Below, one piece after another: positions 8,681 to 16,426 of a stretch of DNA of 64,000 bases. The position numbers and the translations under genes are program-made. The notes below the pieces were generated by a model. The model saw only the letters and a list, made by a program, of their open reading frames with translations. It made no database searches and had not been told where the DNA came from. This DNA comes from Phycisphaerae bacterium (GTDB taxonomy: Bacteria; Planctomycetota; Phycisphaerae; UBA1845; CAIVHJ01): assembly GCA_022072405.1 (NCBI GenBank), contig JAJVHX010000015.1, positions 1-64,000 of the forward strand, given 5' to 3'. Numbering within the stretch: the first letter of the stretch is position 1; every line of letters starts with the position of its first letter.

Positions 8681-9150
8681 AGACCCCACCTGCTTTCTGA
8701 AATGAAAGTTAAGGACTTGTTCACTAATCCAAATTTTTACGGACCCACACTGATCGCGATTGTTTTAGACCATGGGCAGCGCTGTTTGCCCAAAGTATGC
8801 CATCGGAATGGACGAAGACAAATACAATTAGATGGACTGCAGACGATTTTACAGGTAATTCATGGCAATCTAATAATATGCAATAATATGCAGCCACAGT
8901 CGTCTTCTAGGTCTGCTGGAGAGTTGGCCATGCGAACAGTTCCGGATTGGTCAGGGTGTTTGAATTTTAATCTGTCGCCGGGAACAAGCCGGTTCTTCTA
9001 ATCCGGAAAGTCCGTGTTGAGTTTATATGCTCGATTAGAACTGATCGCCAGTCATTCAGGGGCTGGACGGACCCTGCCTCATTATTAAAATCCAGCTAAC
9101 CAGTTCAGGAGCTGCTTGACTTAGCGAACCATGGCGCTCAAAGATTAATC
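8681..9150. other. Non-coding stretch, no confident gene
   Basis: This AT-rich 470-bp region lies between two divergent genes. A possible 99-codon frame at 8702-9001 has no ribosome site or protein-like composition. A short direct repeat AATAATATGCA occurs twice in tandem around 8872-8892. Otherwise it probably holds promoters for both flanking genes. Confidence 0.5.
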
Positions 9151-9696
9151 ATGCGACGACGATTCTGGAAGCGGTTTTGCTGGGCAGGTGTTACTTTCTC
9201 CCTCGTTGGCTGGTTACTCAGCTACTGGGGATTCGGTCTCATCAATTCGCGCTTTGCCCTGGCTGGTTTTTATGGTTGCCTGCATGGGCGTGATGTCAGC
9301 AAGGGCAATCTTCCATCAAGCGGCGGAGCTGGCGGCGGTGATGCACATGATAATCTTTTTCCATCCGGATCATTTTACCTGTCTCGCAATTTTGATTTAT
9401 ATACAGAATGGTGGCCCAGAATATATCGCGGCGGAGGGGGAGGTTACGGAGGCGGTTCGACAATCAAAGAATTTTATCAACCCTACGGGATCACTTCTTT
9501 TGGCGGAATATGGATTCCCTTCTGGATGCCGGCGTTATTTTTCACCGGCATGCTGTGTTTTCTCTACATTCGTCCATTCTATCATTATCAACGTTACCGT
9601 AACTATGAACGGGGCTTGTGCCCGGAATGCGGTTATGACACGAGAAGCAACCGGATGAAATGCAGTGAATGTGGATACGATTTGATTCCCCAATAA
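9151..9696 (+). CDS. Two-TM membrane protein with C-terminal zinc ribbon
   Basis: This 181-residue protein has a basic N-terminus followed by a hydrophobic helix (about 12-30), a Gly-rich loop (GGAGGG and RGGGGGYGGG), a second helix (about 122-142) and a C-terminal double-CxxC zinc ribbon (CPECGYD, then KCSECGYD). Long helix-loop-helix membrane proteins ending in this ribbon are typical of Planctomycetota; their function is not known to me. The decayed gene at 7017-7608 seems to have had the same plan. Confidence 0.6.
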   Translation: MRRRFWKRFCWAGVTFSLVGWLLSYWGFGLINSRFALAGFYGCLHGRDVSKGNLPSSGGAGGGDAHDNLFPSGSFYLSRNFDLYTEWWPRIYRGGGGGYGGGSTIKEFYQPYGITSFGGIWIPFWMPALFFTGMLCFLYIRPFYHYQRYRNYERGLCPECGYDTRSNRMKCSECGYDLIPQ

Positions 9697-9800
9697 TAGG
9701 TAGAAGATGATTTAACGGGCACATTTCCAGGCACGAAGCATCCCGCGAGGGGCAAATTGGCGGGCTTTGTGGTTTTGTCTGATGCTCATAGAATGGGGTC

Positions 9801-10748
9801 ATGGCGCGGCGGACACCCACACGAAACCGGGCGGAATATCTGTTGTTTCAGGCTTTGCGCCTGGCGATTCAGCTACTGCCGGTCGAGGCCAATTTTTACA
9901 CCTCGCGGGTTCTGGGCTGGCTGTGGGCCCGGATTCTTCCGCAGCATTTCGGTCGGGCGGTGGAGCATCTGACCTGGGCTTTCGGTGCTGAACGAACACC
10001 GGGGGAGATTCGCAGGCTGGCGCTGGCCAGCATGCAGAATTTCATGCTCACCGGCATCGAGCTGATTCAGTCGCCTCGCCTGCTGAATGCCCGCTGCTGG
10101 CCTCGATATGTGCGCCTGCATAATCTGGATGACGCGATTCAGATCTTCATGAAGGGTCGAGGGGCAATACTGGTCACCGGTCATCTGGGCAATTTTGAAT
10201 TGCTGTCGCAGGTCATCGCCTGTTTCGGGGCTAATATTTCTGCCATCATGCGGGCTATCGATAATCCCCTGATCAATGACTGGATGGTGAGAACCCGGGC
10301 CCGGACCGGTGTGGAGCTGATTTACAAGAAAGGGGCGATGGAAGCAGCCGAGGAAGTCCTGACCCGGGGTCATCTACTGGGCTTCATGGCCGATCAGAAC
10401 GCCGGCAGTCGGGGAGTGTTTGTTGATTTTTTTGGCCGACCTGCATCCACTTTCCGTTCCATCGCCTTACTGGCGATAGAATATGAAGTTCCGATTATTG
10501 TCGGCTATTGCCAGCGCGTGGCAGGTGTTTTTCAACATGTCATGGGGTGTGAGCGGATTATCAGGCCGGAAGAGTGGCGTAACCAGTCCGATGCCCTGGT
10601 CTGGATCACCCAAACTTATACAACAGCCATCGAAAATTGTATCCGCCGCCAACCTCAACAGTATTTATGGACCCACCGACGCTGGAAATCACAGCCTCCG
10701 GTTCGGAATGTAACAGCCGGCCCGGTAACTGATGGAAACAGATGTTAA
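9801..10748 (+). CDS. LpxL/LpxM-like lysophospholipid acyltransferase
   Basis: This 315-residue protein has the HX4E acyltransferase motif at H128-E133 (GHLGNFELL) and an N-terminal hydrophobic anchor with LLPVEANFYTSRVLGWLWARILP. A downstream MADQNAGSRGVFVDFFGRP matches the second conserved block of Kdo2-lipid A late acyltransferases. Length and block order agree with the LpxL/HtrB family. It probably transfers a fatty acyl chain to lipid A or a related lipid at the inner membrane. Together with the LptD-like gene at 51549 it suggests an outer membrane containing LPS. Confidence 0.85.
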   Translation: MARRTPTRNRAEYLLFQALRLAIQLLPVEANFYTSRVLGWLWARILPQHFGRAVEHLTWAFGAERTPGEIRRLALASMQNFMLTGIELIQSPRLLNARCWPRYVRLHNLDDAIQIFMKGRGAILVTGHLGNFELLSQVIACFGANISAIMRAIDNPLINDWMVRTRARTGVELIYKKGAMEAAEEVLTRGHLLGFMADQNAGSRGVFVDFFGRPASTFRSIALLAIEYEVPIIVGYCQRVAGVFQHVMGCERIIRPEEWRNQSDALVWITQTYTTAIENCIRRQPQQYLWTHRRWKSQPPVRNVTAGPVTDGNRC

Positions 10749-10771
10749 TACTGATATTACATGCGATGGCG

Positions 10772-10799
10772 TTGACAAGTTACCCGGTCTGACTAGAAT
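10772..10799 (+). promoter_or_regulatory. Sigma70-like promoter of trxA
   Basis: A perfect TTGACA (10772-10777) and TAGAAT (10794-10799, five of six matches) are separated by 16 bp. They lie about 100 nt before the trxA start, leaving a leader of roughly 90 nt with no obvious riboswitch. Confidence 0.7.
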
Positions 10800-10897
10800 C
10801 GTCTGTTAGTCGACAGTTTAGGAAATTCATTGTCAGTTCAAGCAGTACTACTGATTATGCAATTATTTTTTGTGTAATCGGTGCGGAGGGAGAAACG

Positions 10898-11236
10898 ATG
10901 GCGGGCCCAAATACAGTAGAATTTAATGATGCCAATTTTGAAAGTGAAGTATTGCAGTCTCAGCAGCCAGTGCTGGTCGATTTCTGGGCGGAGTGGTGTA
11001 TGCCCTGTAAAGCTCTTGGACCGGTGATCGACGAATTGGCCAAAGACTATACCGGCAAGATCAAGGTGGGCAAGGTGGACACTGATGCCAACAAGGAAGT
11101 GTCGGTGCATTATGGTATCAGTTCAATTCCGACAGTCATTCTCTTCAAGGATGGGCAGATCAAGGATCGTTTTGTCGGGTTGCGGAATAAAAAGGATTTT
11201 GTGGCTGCTTTGGAAAACCTGCTGCAAGCCAAGTAG
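10898..11236 (+). CDS. trxA: Thioredoxin with WCMPC active site
   Basis: This 112-residue single-domain thioredoxin has the redox pair C34-C37 in AEWCMPCKAL and the cis-proline loop GISSIPTVILF, with strand-helix order as in TrxA. The usual Gly of WCGPC is replaced by Met, which can shift redox potential and partner choice. A strong GGAGGGAG ribosome site precedes the ATG. The promoter at 10772 and the terminator at 11273 make it a single-gene unit. The protein reduces disulfides of cytosolic partners. Confidence 0.95.
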   Translation: MAGPNTVEFNDANFESEVLQSQQPVLVDFWAEWCMPCKALGPVIDELAKDYTGKIKVGKVDTDANKEVSVHYGISSIPTVILFKDGQIKDRFVGLRNKKDFVAALENLLQAK

Positions 11237-11272
11237 GCTGGAGTGTTCATCATTGTAAAAATGGAAGCTCGG

Positions 11273-11307
11273 GCATCAGGACTGCTGCGGCGGCTGATGC
11301 TTTTTTT
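11273..11307 (+). terminator. Rho-independent terminator after trxA
   Basis: GCATCAG (11273-11279) pairs with CTGATGC (11294-11300) and seven T residues follow at once. It lies 37 nt after the trxA stop. Confidence 0.85.
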
Positions 11308-11330
11308 ATGCGCAGTGTACTTATGTTCTG

Positions 11331-12218
11331 GTGCGGGAGCAGGCGTTGATGCTGCTGGCGGAAATAACTAACCAACCCGGTCTGGACTTGCTGCTGTTAT
11401 GGCTGGATATCCTGCTGGCGACGGTGGGAGTGCTGCTGCTGGTGAAGTCGGTCATGGTTGGTGATCTGCAGTTCGCTCGACTCAGCGCCTGGACGGAACG
11501 CCCCAATCACCTGTGGCCTGAATGGATTATCGTGCCGCTGCTGCTCTATGTACTACTGCTTCTGTTGCTGCAACCCGTCGAAAAAGAGATAGTGCTATCC
11601 GAGATGAGTATGGAGCAGCAGGGCCGATTTCTGGGTATTGATCTACTCTGCCGGTTGGGTGTGCTGCTGGTGGCAGTGGGTCTTGCTCATCGAAAATTCC
11701 CTGGTGGATGGCGGGCTTTTTTATTTGGCCAGCAACGGCTCAGTCGCCAGGTATGGTATGGTGTACTTGGCCTGGCCATGGCGTTTCCCCTGGTGTGGGG
11801 CGTGTCGGAAATATCGCTGCTGGTCATGCACTGGTGCTCTAAACAGGCCGAATTGCCTGAACATCCCGTCCTGGAATTACTGGGTGATAAGCGGACCCCA
11901 CGATTGATCTGGCTGGCTTTGTGGGGCAGTGCGGTCGTGGTGACGCCGCTGGTCGAAGAAGTTTTTTTCCGCGGCTATTGCCAGACCGGTCTGAATCATC
12001 TCTTTCGACGACCGTGGATCAGTATCACCGTCGTTGCCCTGTTTTTCGGACTGGCCCATGCCCAGCAGCCGCAGGCGGTAGCGCCGCTGATGGTGCTGGG
12101 AGCGGCTTTGGGATATCTTTATGAGCGCTCCGGCGGGTTGCTGGCTTCGGTGGTTCTGCATGTGCTGTTCAATCTTAAGACGATGATCTTTTTCAGCCTC
12201 GGAGCGACCACTAATTGA
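11331..12218 (+). CDS. CPBP-family intramembrane metalloprotease
   Basis: This protein of up to 295 residues has several hydrophobic helices. The three CPBP/Abi motifs are in order: EEVFFRGY (EExxxR), FGLAHAQ (FxxxH) and SVVLHVLFN (HxxxN). They mark the Rce1-type glutamic intramembrane protease fold. The start is uncertain: GTG at 11331, or an ATG at 11349 that loses six residues. tyrS begins 7 nt after the stop, so they probably share a transcript. Substrates cannot be read from context; bacterial members are linked to prenyl- or peptide-processing and bacteriocin self-immunity. Confidence 0.85.
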   Translation: MREQALMLLAEITNQPGLDLLLLWLDILLATVGVLLLVKSVMVGDLQFARLSAWTERPNHLWPEWIIVPLLLYVLLLLLLQPVEKEIVLSEMSMEQQGRFLGIDLLCRLGVLLVAVGLAHRKFPGGWRAFLFGQQRLSRQVWYGVLGLAMAFPLVWGVSEISLLVMHWCSKQAELPEHPVLELLGDKRTPRLIWLALWGSAVVVTPLVEEVFFRGYCQTGLNHLFRRPWISITVVALFFGLAHAQQPQAVAPLMVLGAALGYLYERSGGLLASVVLHVLFNLKTMIFFSLGATTN

Positions 12219-12225
12219 CAGGTGC

Positions 12226-13440
12226 ATGATGAAGAGCGTTGATGAACAGATGGCGGTGCTGTCGCGCGGCTGTGAGGCGATTTACTCGGTGGAGGAGCTG
12301 CGCAGCAGGATCATACAGGCTCAGCAAGCCGGCCGGCCGTTACGCGCCAAACTGGGCATGGACCCCACCGCGCCCGATATTCACCTGGGGCATACGGTGG
12401 TGCTGAGAAAATTGCGACAGTTTCAGGATTTTGGCCACCAGGCGGTGCTGATTATCGGTGATTATACCGCTCGGATCGGTGATCCGACTGGCCGCACCAA
12501 ATCCCGACCCATGCTGGATCAGGCGACGATTGAGAAAAATGCGGAAACCTATTTTCAACAGGCCGGCCGCGTGCTGGACATGCATCCGGAAAAGCTGGAA
12601 ATCCACTACAACAGCGAATGGCTGGCGAAATTTACTTTTGCTGATGTGTTGCGTTTGACCTCCTACAAGAGCGTCCAGGACATGCTGGAGCGGGAGAATT
12701 TCAAGCTCCGCCGCCAGAAAGGTCAGCCGATCTGGATGACGGAAATGCTTTATCCGCTGATGCAGGGGTGGGACAGCGTGTGCATCAAAGCGGATGTGGA
12801 ACTGGGCGGCACGGATCAGACTTTCAATAATCTCGTCGGTCGCGATCTGCAGAAAATGGAAAACCAGCCGCCGCAGATCGTGATGGTCATGCCCATTCTG
12901 GTCGGGCTGGACGGCGTGGAGAAAATGAGCAAATCGCTGGGCAATTACGTGGGGGTGACCGAAGATGCGACCAGCATGTTCGGCAAACTGATGAGCATCC
13001 CCGACGCGTTGATGAAGAATTATTACACGCTGCTGACCGAGGTCGCGGAGTCGGAGTTTACGGCGGAAATTGCCGATCGGCCGCGCGACGCCAAAGTGCG
13101 ACTGGCCAAGTTGATGGTCGCGCAATATCACAGTCCGGCGGCGGCAGAACAAGTTGAACGGGAATTTTTCGCCGCCATGCGCGGTGACCTGCCGGTGGAA
13201 ATGGAGGACCGCGCCATCTCCGCCGCGGAATTGACCGACGGAACCTTGCCGGCTTACAAACTGGCGGTGTTATGCGGATTCGCTGCCACCAACGGTGAAG
13301 CTCGCCGTCTGATCGCCGAAGGGGGAGTTCGCTATAACCAGCAGAAGCTGATCGATCCCCAGGCGATGTTGTCGATCAAATCCGGGGATGTGGTCCAGCG
13401 GGGTAAACGGGTTTTTCTACGTCTGGGTCTGGTTACGTAA
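12226..13440 (+). CDS. tyrS: Tyrosyl-tRNA synthetase
   Basis: This 404-residue class I synthetase has the HIGH-type motif HLGH (53-56) in DIHLGHTVVLRK, GDYTARIGDPTGR and a KMSKS loop exactly at 233-237. A C-terminal S4 RNA-binding domain (about 335-400) ends in GDVVQRGKRVFLRL. Its length and the phrase DPTAPDIHLGH fit the TyrZ-like subgroup. The enzyme charges tRNA-Tyr in the cytosol. It lies 7 nt after the CPBP gene. Confidence 0.95.
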   Translation: MMKSVDEQMAVLSRGCEAIYSVEELRSRIIQAQQAGRPLRAKLGMDPTAPDIHLGHTVVLRKLRQFQDFGHQAVLIIGDYTARIGDPTGRTKSRPMLDQATIEKNAETYFQQAGRVLDMHPEKLEIHYNSEWLAKFTFADVLRLTSYKSVQDMLERENFKLRRQKGQPIWMTEMLYPLMQGWDSVCIKADVELGGTDQTFNNLVGRDLQKMENQPPQIVMVMPILVGLDGVEKMSKSLGNYVGVTEDATSMFGKLMSIPDALMKNYYTLLTEVAESEFTAEIADRPRDAKVRLAKLMVAQYHSPAAAEQVEREFFAAMRGDLPVEMEDRAISAAELTDGTLPAYKLAVLCGFAATNGEARRLIAEGGVRYNQQKLIDPQAMLSIKSGDVVQRGKRVFLRLGLVT

Positions 13441-13486
13441 GCGGTGCTGCTCCGTGACCGCACAGGTAGCCTGTGGGCGGCGATTG

Positions 13487-14074
13487 ATGAAAATTCCCCA
13501 TTTGCCTCAGCCTCAGGATTACATTGGCCTCTATATTTATTATTGGCGTGACTTGGCGCGGGTAGGTTATACCGCCGAGGAAATCGCTTTACTGTTGTCG
13601 TCGCCTCAGGTTTCGGGCGGGCAGGCTTTTGAGATACATCACGCCACGGCGGCGGGGGAATTTGCTTTGCGCGGCGTCACCCATATCGACGTCCAGCAGC
13701 GTGAAGGATTGCGTTTCTGGCAAACATCGATGGCCGCCGCCCAGATCGAGTATCGGCACCTGGTCGAGCTGGCGCTGAAGGTTGCACCGCCGACGGTGGT
13801 CTGGTGGCAGCGCTGGCAGGTGTCTGGTGAAGATTTCCCGGTGGCCAATATCCTGCTCTACACTGCCGTGCATAGTGCGGTTATCAGTCGCTGGCTGGAT
13901 GCGATCGCATTTCGCGGCGGCGTGCAGGTCGAGGGGGGGCAGCGTGTGGTTGAATGGGTCACGCGGCAGACTGAACCCCCCGCAGAACAGATTGCGATTG
14001 CACCGCACGCCCGCTATCATTCCCGCCCATTATCAAAACTGCTCGAAACCCTTCCCCAGCCTTTGCAGCGCTAG
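13487..14074 (+). CDS. Hypothetical protein
   Basis: The ATG at 13487 is chosen because the preceding 33 in-frame codons overlap tyrS and look non-coding. The 195-residue product is soluble, rich in Trp and Tyr (IGLYIYYWRDL; VWWQRWQ), with no signal peptide or metal motif. It follows tyrS by 46 nt on the same strand. I do not recognise the family. Confidence 0.5.
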   Translation: MKIPHLPQPQDYIGLYIYYWRDLARVGYTAEEIALLLSSPQVSGGQAFEIHHATAAGEFALRGVTHIDVQQREGLRFWQTSMAAAQIEYRHLVELALKVAPPTVVWWQRWQVSGEDFPVANILLYTAVHSAVISRWLDAIAFRGGVQVEGGQRVVEWVTRQTEPPAEQIAIAPHARYHSRPLSKLLETLPQPLQR

Positions 14075-14121
14075 CCCACTGGGGTCGGCAGTTGCCACCT
14101 GCTATACTATTAAGTTCTACT

Positions 14122-14262
14122 GCAGTTTAATTTTTTGATGTACGGGGTTGTCGAGTGCCACGGTTACAGCGGTAGTGGCGAAAGTGCACACGGCTCACAG
14201 AGCCGTGGCACACTAAACGGCACATCGTACGGAACCGATCAATTTAAACCGCACTAAACTGC
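14122..14262. repeat. GTGCCACGG hairpin element (family 2), copy A
   Basis: The outer arms are GCAGTTTA (14122-14129) and TAAACTGC (14255-14262). The inner arms are GTGCCACGGTT near 14155 and AGCCGTGGCAC near 14201-14211, with a CACGGCTCACAGAGCCGTG hairpin. Copies B and C (16197, 19773) have the same nested plan, so this looks like a small mobile or repetitive element of about 140 bp sitting just before der. Confidence 0.65.
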
Positions 14263-14284
14263 GCTAGTGGCATAAAGGGTGTTT

Positions 14285-15619
14285 ATGATATTACCCGTGG
14301 TGGCGATTGTTGGTCGGCCCAATGTGGGCAAAAGCTCACTGCTGAACTGTCTCTCCCGGCAGCTGATCGGCATTGTCGATCCCACGCCGGGCGTGACGCG
14401 CGACCGGGTCAGCACCATCTGCCACGTGGATGAGCATTACTTTGAGCTGGTGGATACCGGTGGTTTCGGTATTGAAGATCACGATAATCTGACCGACCAT
14501 GTGGAAGCGCAGATACGCTACGCGATTGTGCAGGCCACATTGGTGCTTTTTGTGGTTGACGCCCGCGAAGGCGTGACCCCGCTGGATACGGAAGTGGCCA
14601 AACTGCTGCGTACGTTTGATCGGCCGGTACTGCTGGTCGCCAACAAAGTGGATGTCGCGCCGCTGGAAGACCAGATCGGCGAGTTTTTCAAGCTGGGTTT
14701 CGGAACCGCTTTGCCGATTTCCGCTCATCAGGGTTATGGCCGGACCGAACTGCTGGAGCGGATTGCCCAGGTGATTGCCCCGCTGGCACCCCAGCAGGTT
14801 CCCGAACCGGTCATGCACATCGCCGTGGTGGGTAAGCGCAACGCCGGTAAAAGCACGCTGATCAACGCCCTGGCTGGCGAGGAGCGGGTAATCGTCAGCG
14901 AAGTGCCCGGCACGACGCGCGACGCTGTGGATGTGCGTATCGAAAAAGACGGACAGACCTATGTTATTATCGATACGGCCGGAGTGCGGAAGAAAAACAA
15001 ACTGGCGGATGATCTCGAATATTACAGTTATGTGCGGGCTCAGCGGGCCATTATTCGGGCGGACGTCGTCCTGCTGCTGATGGATGCGACCGAACCGGTT
15101 GGCCAGGTGGATAAAAAACTGGCGGCGTTCATCTCGGAACATGAGAAACCCTGCGCCTTGGTGGTCAACAAGTGGGATTTAGCCAAAGGGCGGGCCGATA
15201 CCGAGGAGTATGCGGAGTATCTGACCAAGGTGCTGCCGGAGTTTGACTACGCGCCCATTTCGGTGATCACCGCTCAGACCGGTCGCGGGGTATCTGCCAC
15301 CCTCGATCTGGCCAAAACGCTTTTTAATCAGGCTCGTGTGCGGGTGACCACCGGCGAGCTGAATCGCGTGCTGGAAGCGATCATGGCAGAACGCGGCCCG
15401 ATCGGTTCGTCGAGCGGTAAAGCCGTGAAAATCTACTATGCCACGCAGGTCGCAGTACAGCCGCCCACCATTGTCCTTTTTGTCAACGATCCGCAGCGTG
15501 TCCGTGAGGATTACCGGCGGTTCCTGCTCAACCGGATGCGCGATGCATTGCCCTTTGGCGAGATTCCGATAAGATTGGTTTTACGTCCCCGCCGGGAACA
15601 GAGTCTCACGCCTCCATAG
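14285..15619 (+). CDS. der: Ribosome-assembly GTPase Der (EngA)
   Basis: The product has two tandem GTPase domains followed by a KH-like C-terminal domain, which is unique to Der. Domain 1 has the P-loop GRPNVGKS (10-17), DTGG and NKVD; domain 2 has GKRNAGKS near 180, DTAG and NKWD. The ATG at 14285 is preferred over an upstream GTG because AAAGGG lies 5 nt before it. The protein acts in 50S ribosome maturation. The zinc-ribbon gene at 15637 follows by 17 nt. Confidence 0.95.
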   Translation: MILPVVAIVGRPNVGKSSLLNCLSRQLIGIVDPTPGVTRDRVSTICHVDEHYFELVDTGGFGIEDHDNLTDHVEAQIRYAIVQATLVLFVVDAREGVTPLDTEVAKLLRTFDRPVLLVANKVDVAPLEDQIGEFFKLGFGTALPISAHQGYGRTELLERIAQVIAPLAPQQVPEPVMHIAVVGKRNAGKSTLINALAGEERVIVSEVPGTTRDAVDVRIEKDGQTYVIIDTAGVRKKNKLADDLEYYSYVRAQRAIIRADVVLLLMDATEPVGQVDKKLAAFISEHEKPCALVVNKWDLAKGRADTEEYAEYLTKVLPEFDYAPISVITAQTGRGVSATLDLAKTLFNQARVRVTTGELNRVLEAIMAERGPIGSSSGKAVKIYYATQVAVQPPTIVLFVNDPQRVREDYRRFLLNRMRDALPFGEIPIRLVLRPRREQSLTPP

Positions 15620-15636
15620 AGGAGGGTAAATCACCG

Positions 15637-16185
15637 ATGAGCGATTCGATCAAAATCACCTGCGAAAAATGTAATCATGCCATCAAGGCCCCGCGCAGTG
15701 CTGCCGGCCAGCGCGGCAAGTGTCCTCATTGCGGCAGCGATGTGTATGTGCCCACGCCGCCTGAGGAACTGGAGGAAATCGGCATTGCCCCGCTTTCCGA
15801 AAATGAGCTGCAACAGGAACAACGACTGGATCACGAAACGCATCAGATTACGGCGGCCCTGTTGCGGGATCGGAATGAGGCCGCGTCAGAATCAGCCAAA
15901 ACCGGAGCTGCCACAACCCCGGCGCGGGCCGAAGCAGCCCACCCGTCACCGGCTTTGAGCGGAGCCGCGTTGCAGGATGCCATCGTGCAGTATGTTCTGG
16001 CCATCAACCGCTCCGAGCTGGACGAAGCCGAGCAACTGATCCAGATGCTGCGAGCAGGCAAGCATCAGGCAAAAAGTCGCATTCAGCAACTGATGATTGC
16101 CGACCACCCGCCCGAGGCGCTGGCCCAGGTGCCTTCCGGTCTCTATCAGGGTTTTCTGAAAAAACTGCTCAAAGAGCTGGGTTAG
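15637..16185 (+). CDS. Zinc-ribbon hypothetical protein
   Basis: This 182-residue protein starts with a ribbon built from CEKC and CPHC pairs (ITCEKCNHAIKAPRSAAGQRGKCPHCGSDVYVP, about residues 8-42). A charged, Ala-rich linker follows, then a helical C-terminal domain of about 75 residues. N-terminal ribbons of this kind head many planctomycete proteins. An AGGAGGG ribosome site lies upstream and the gene starts 17 nt after der, so cotranscription is likely. The function is unknown. Confidence 0.65.
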   Translation: MSDSIKITCEKCNHAIKAPRSAAGQRGKCPHCGSDVYVPTPPEELEEIGIAPLSENELQQEQRLDHETHQITAALLRDRNEAASESAKTGAATTPARAEAAHPSPALSGAALQDAIVQYVLAINRSELDEAEQLIQMLRAGKHQAKSRIQQLMIADHPPEALAQVPSGLYQGFLKKLLKELG

Positions 16186-16196
16186 TACGGTTCAAT

Positions 16197-16299
16197 TTTA
16201 GTGTGCCTGGTGGCAGCATAAGATGAGTGTGCCACGGCTCTGTGAGCCGTGCGGGATGGCGATCCTCCACCACTGCTGGTACAGCCGTGGCACACTAAA
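16197..16299. repeat. GTGCCACGG hairpin element (family 2), copy B
   Basis: The outer arms TTTTAGTGTGCC (16197-16208) and GGCACACTAAA (16289-16299) are inverted repeats. Inside is a CACGGCTC-TGT-GAGCCGTG hairpin. The inner hairpin is in opposite order to copy A. It lies 12 nt after the zinc-ribbon gene and may also act as a transcript end. Confidence 0.65.
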
Positions 16300-16342
16300 C
16301 TCCCACACCACGGAACGATTAACACGATCCGCTCTAGAAGCA

Positions 16343-16405
16343 GGTTCAAAATCACTCATAAGAGCGTCGCGCAGGCTAAAGCCTGCGGCTCTTTGATTTT
16401 TGAAA
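16343..16405 (+). repeat. REP-like palindrome, family 1
   Basis: The core CGCGCAGGCTAAAGCCTGCGGCTCTTTGA is at 16368-16396, with perfect GCAGGCT/AGCCTGC arms. It is preceded by TTCAAAATCACTCATAAGAGCGT and followed by TTTTTGAAACCACTTC. The flanks match those of the copy at 480-555. Confidence 0.75.
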
Positions 16406-16426
16406 CCACTTCTACTTTATTGCGCG

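Noticed and set aside
8702-9001. A 99-codon plus-strand frame
   Set aside because: There is no ribosome site, it has odd composition with a short tandem repeat nearby, and it shows no family similarity that I can see.
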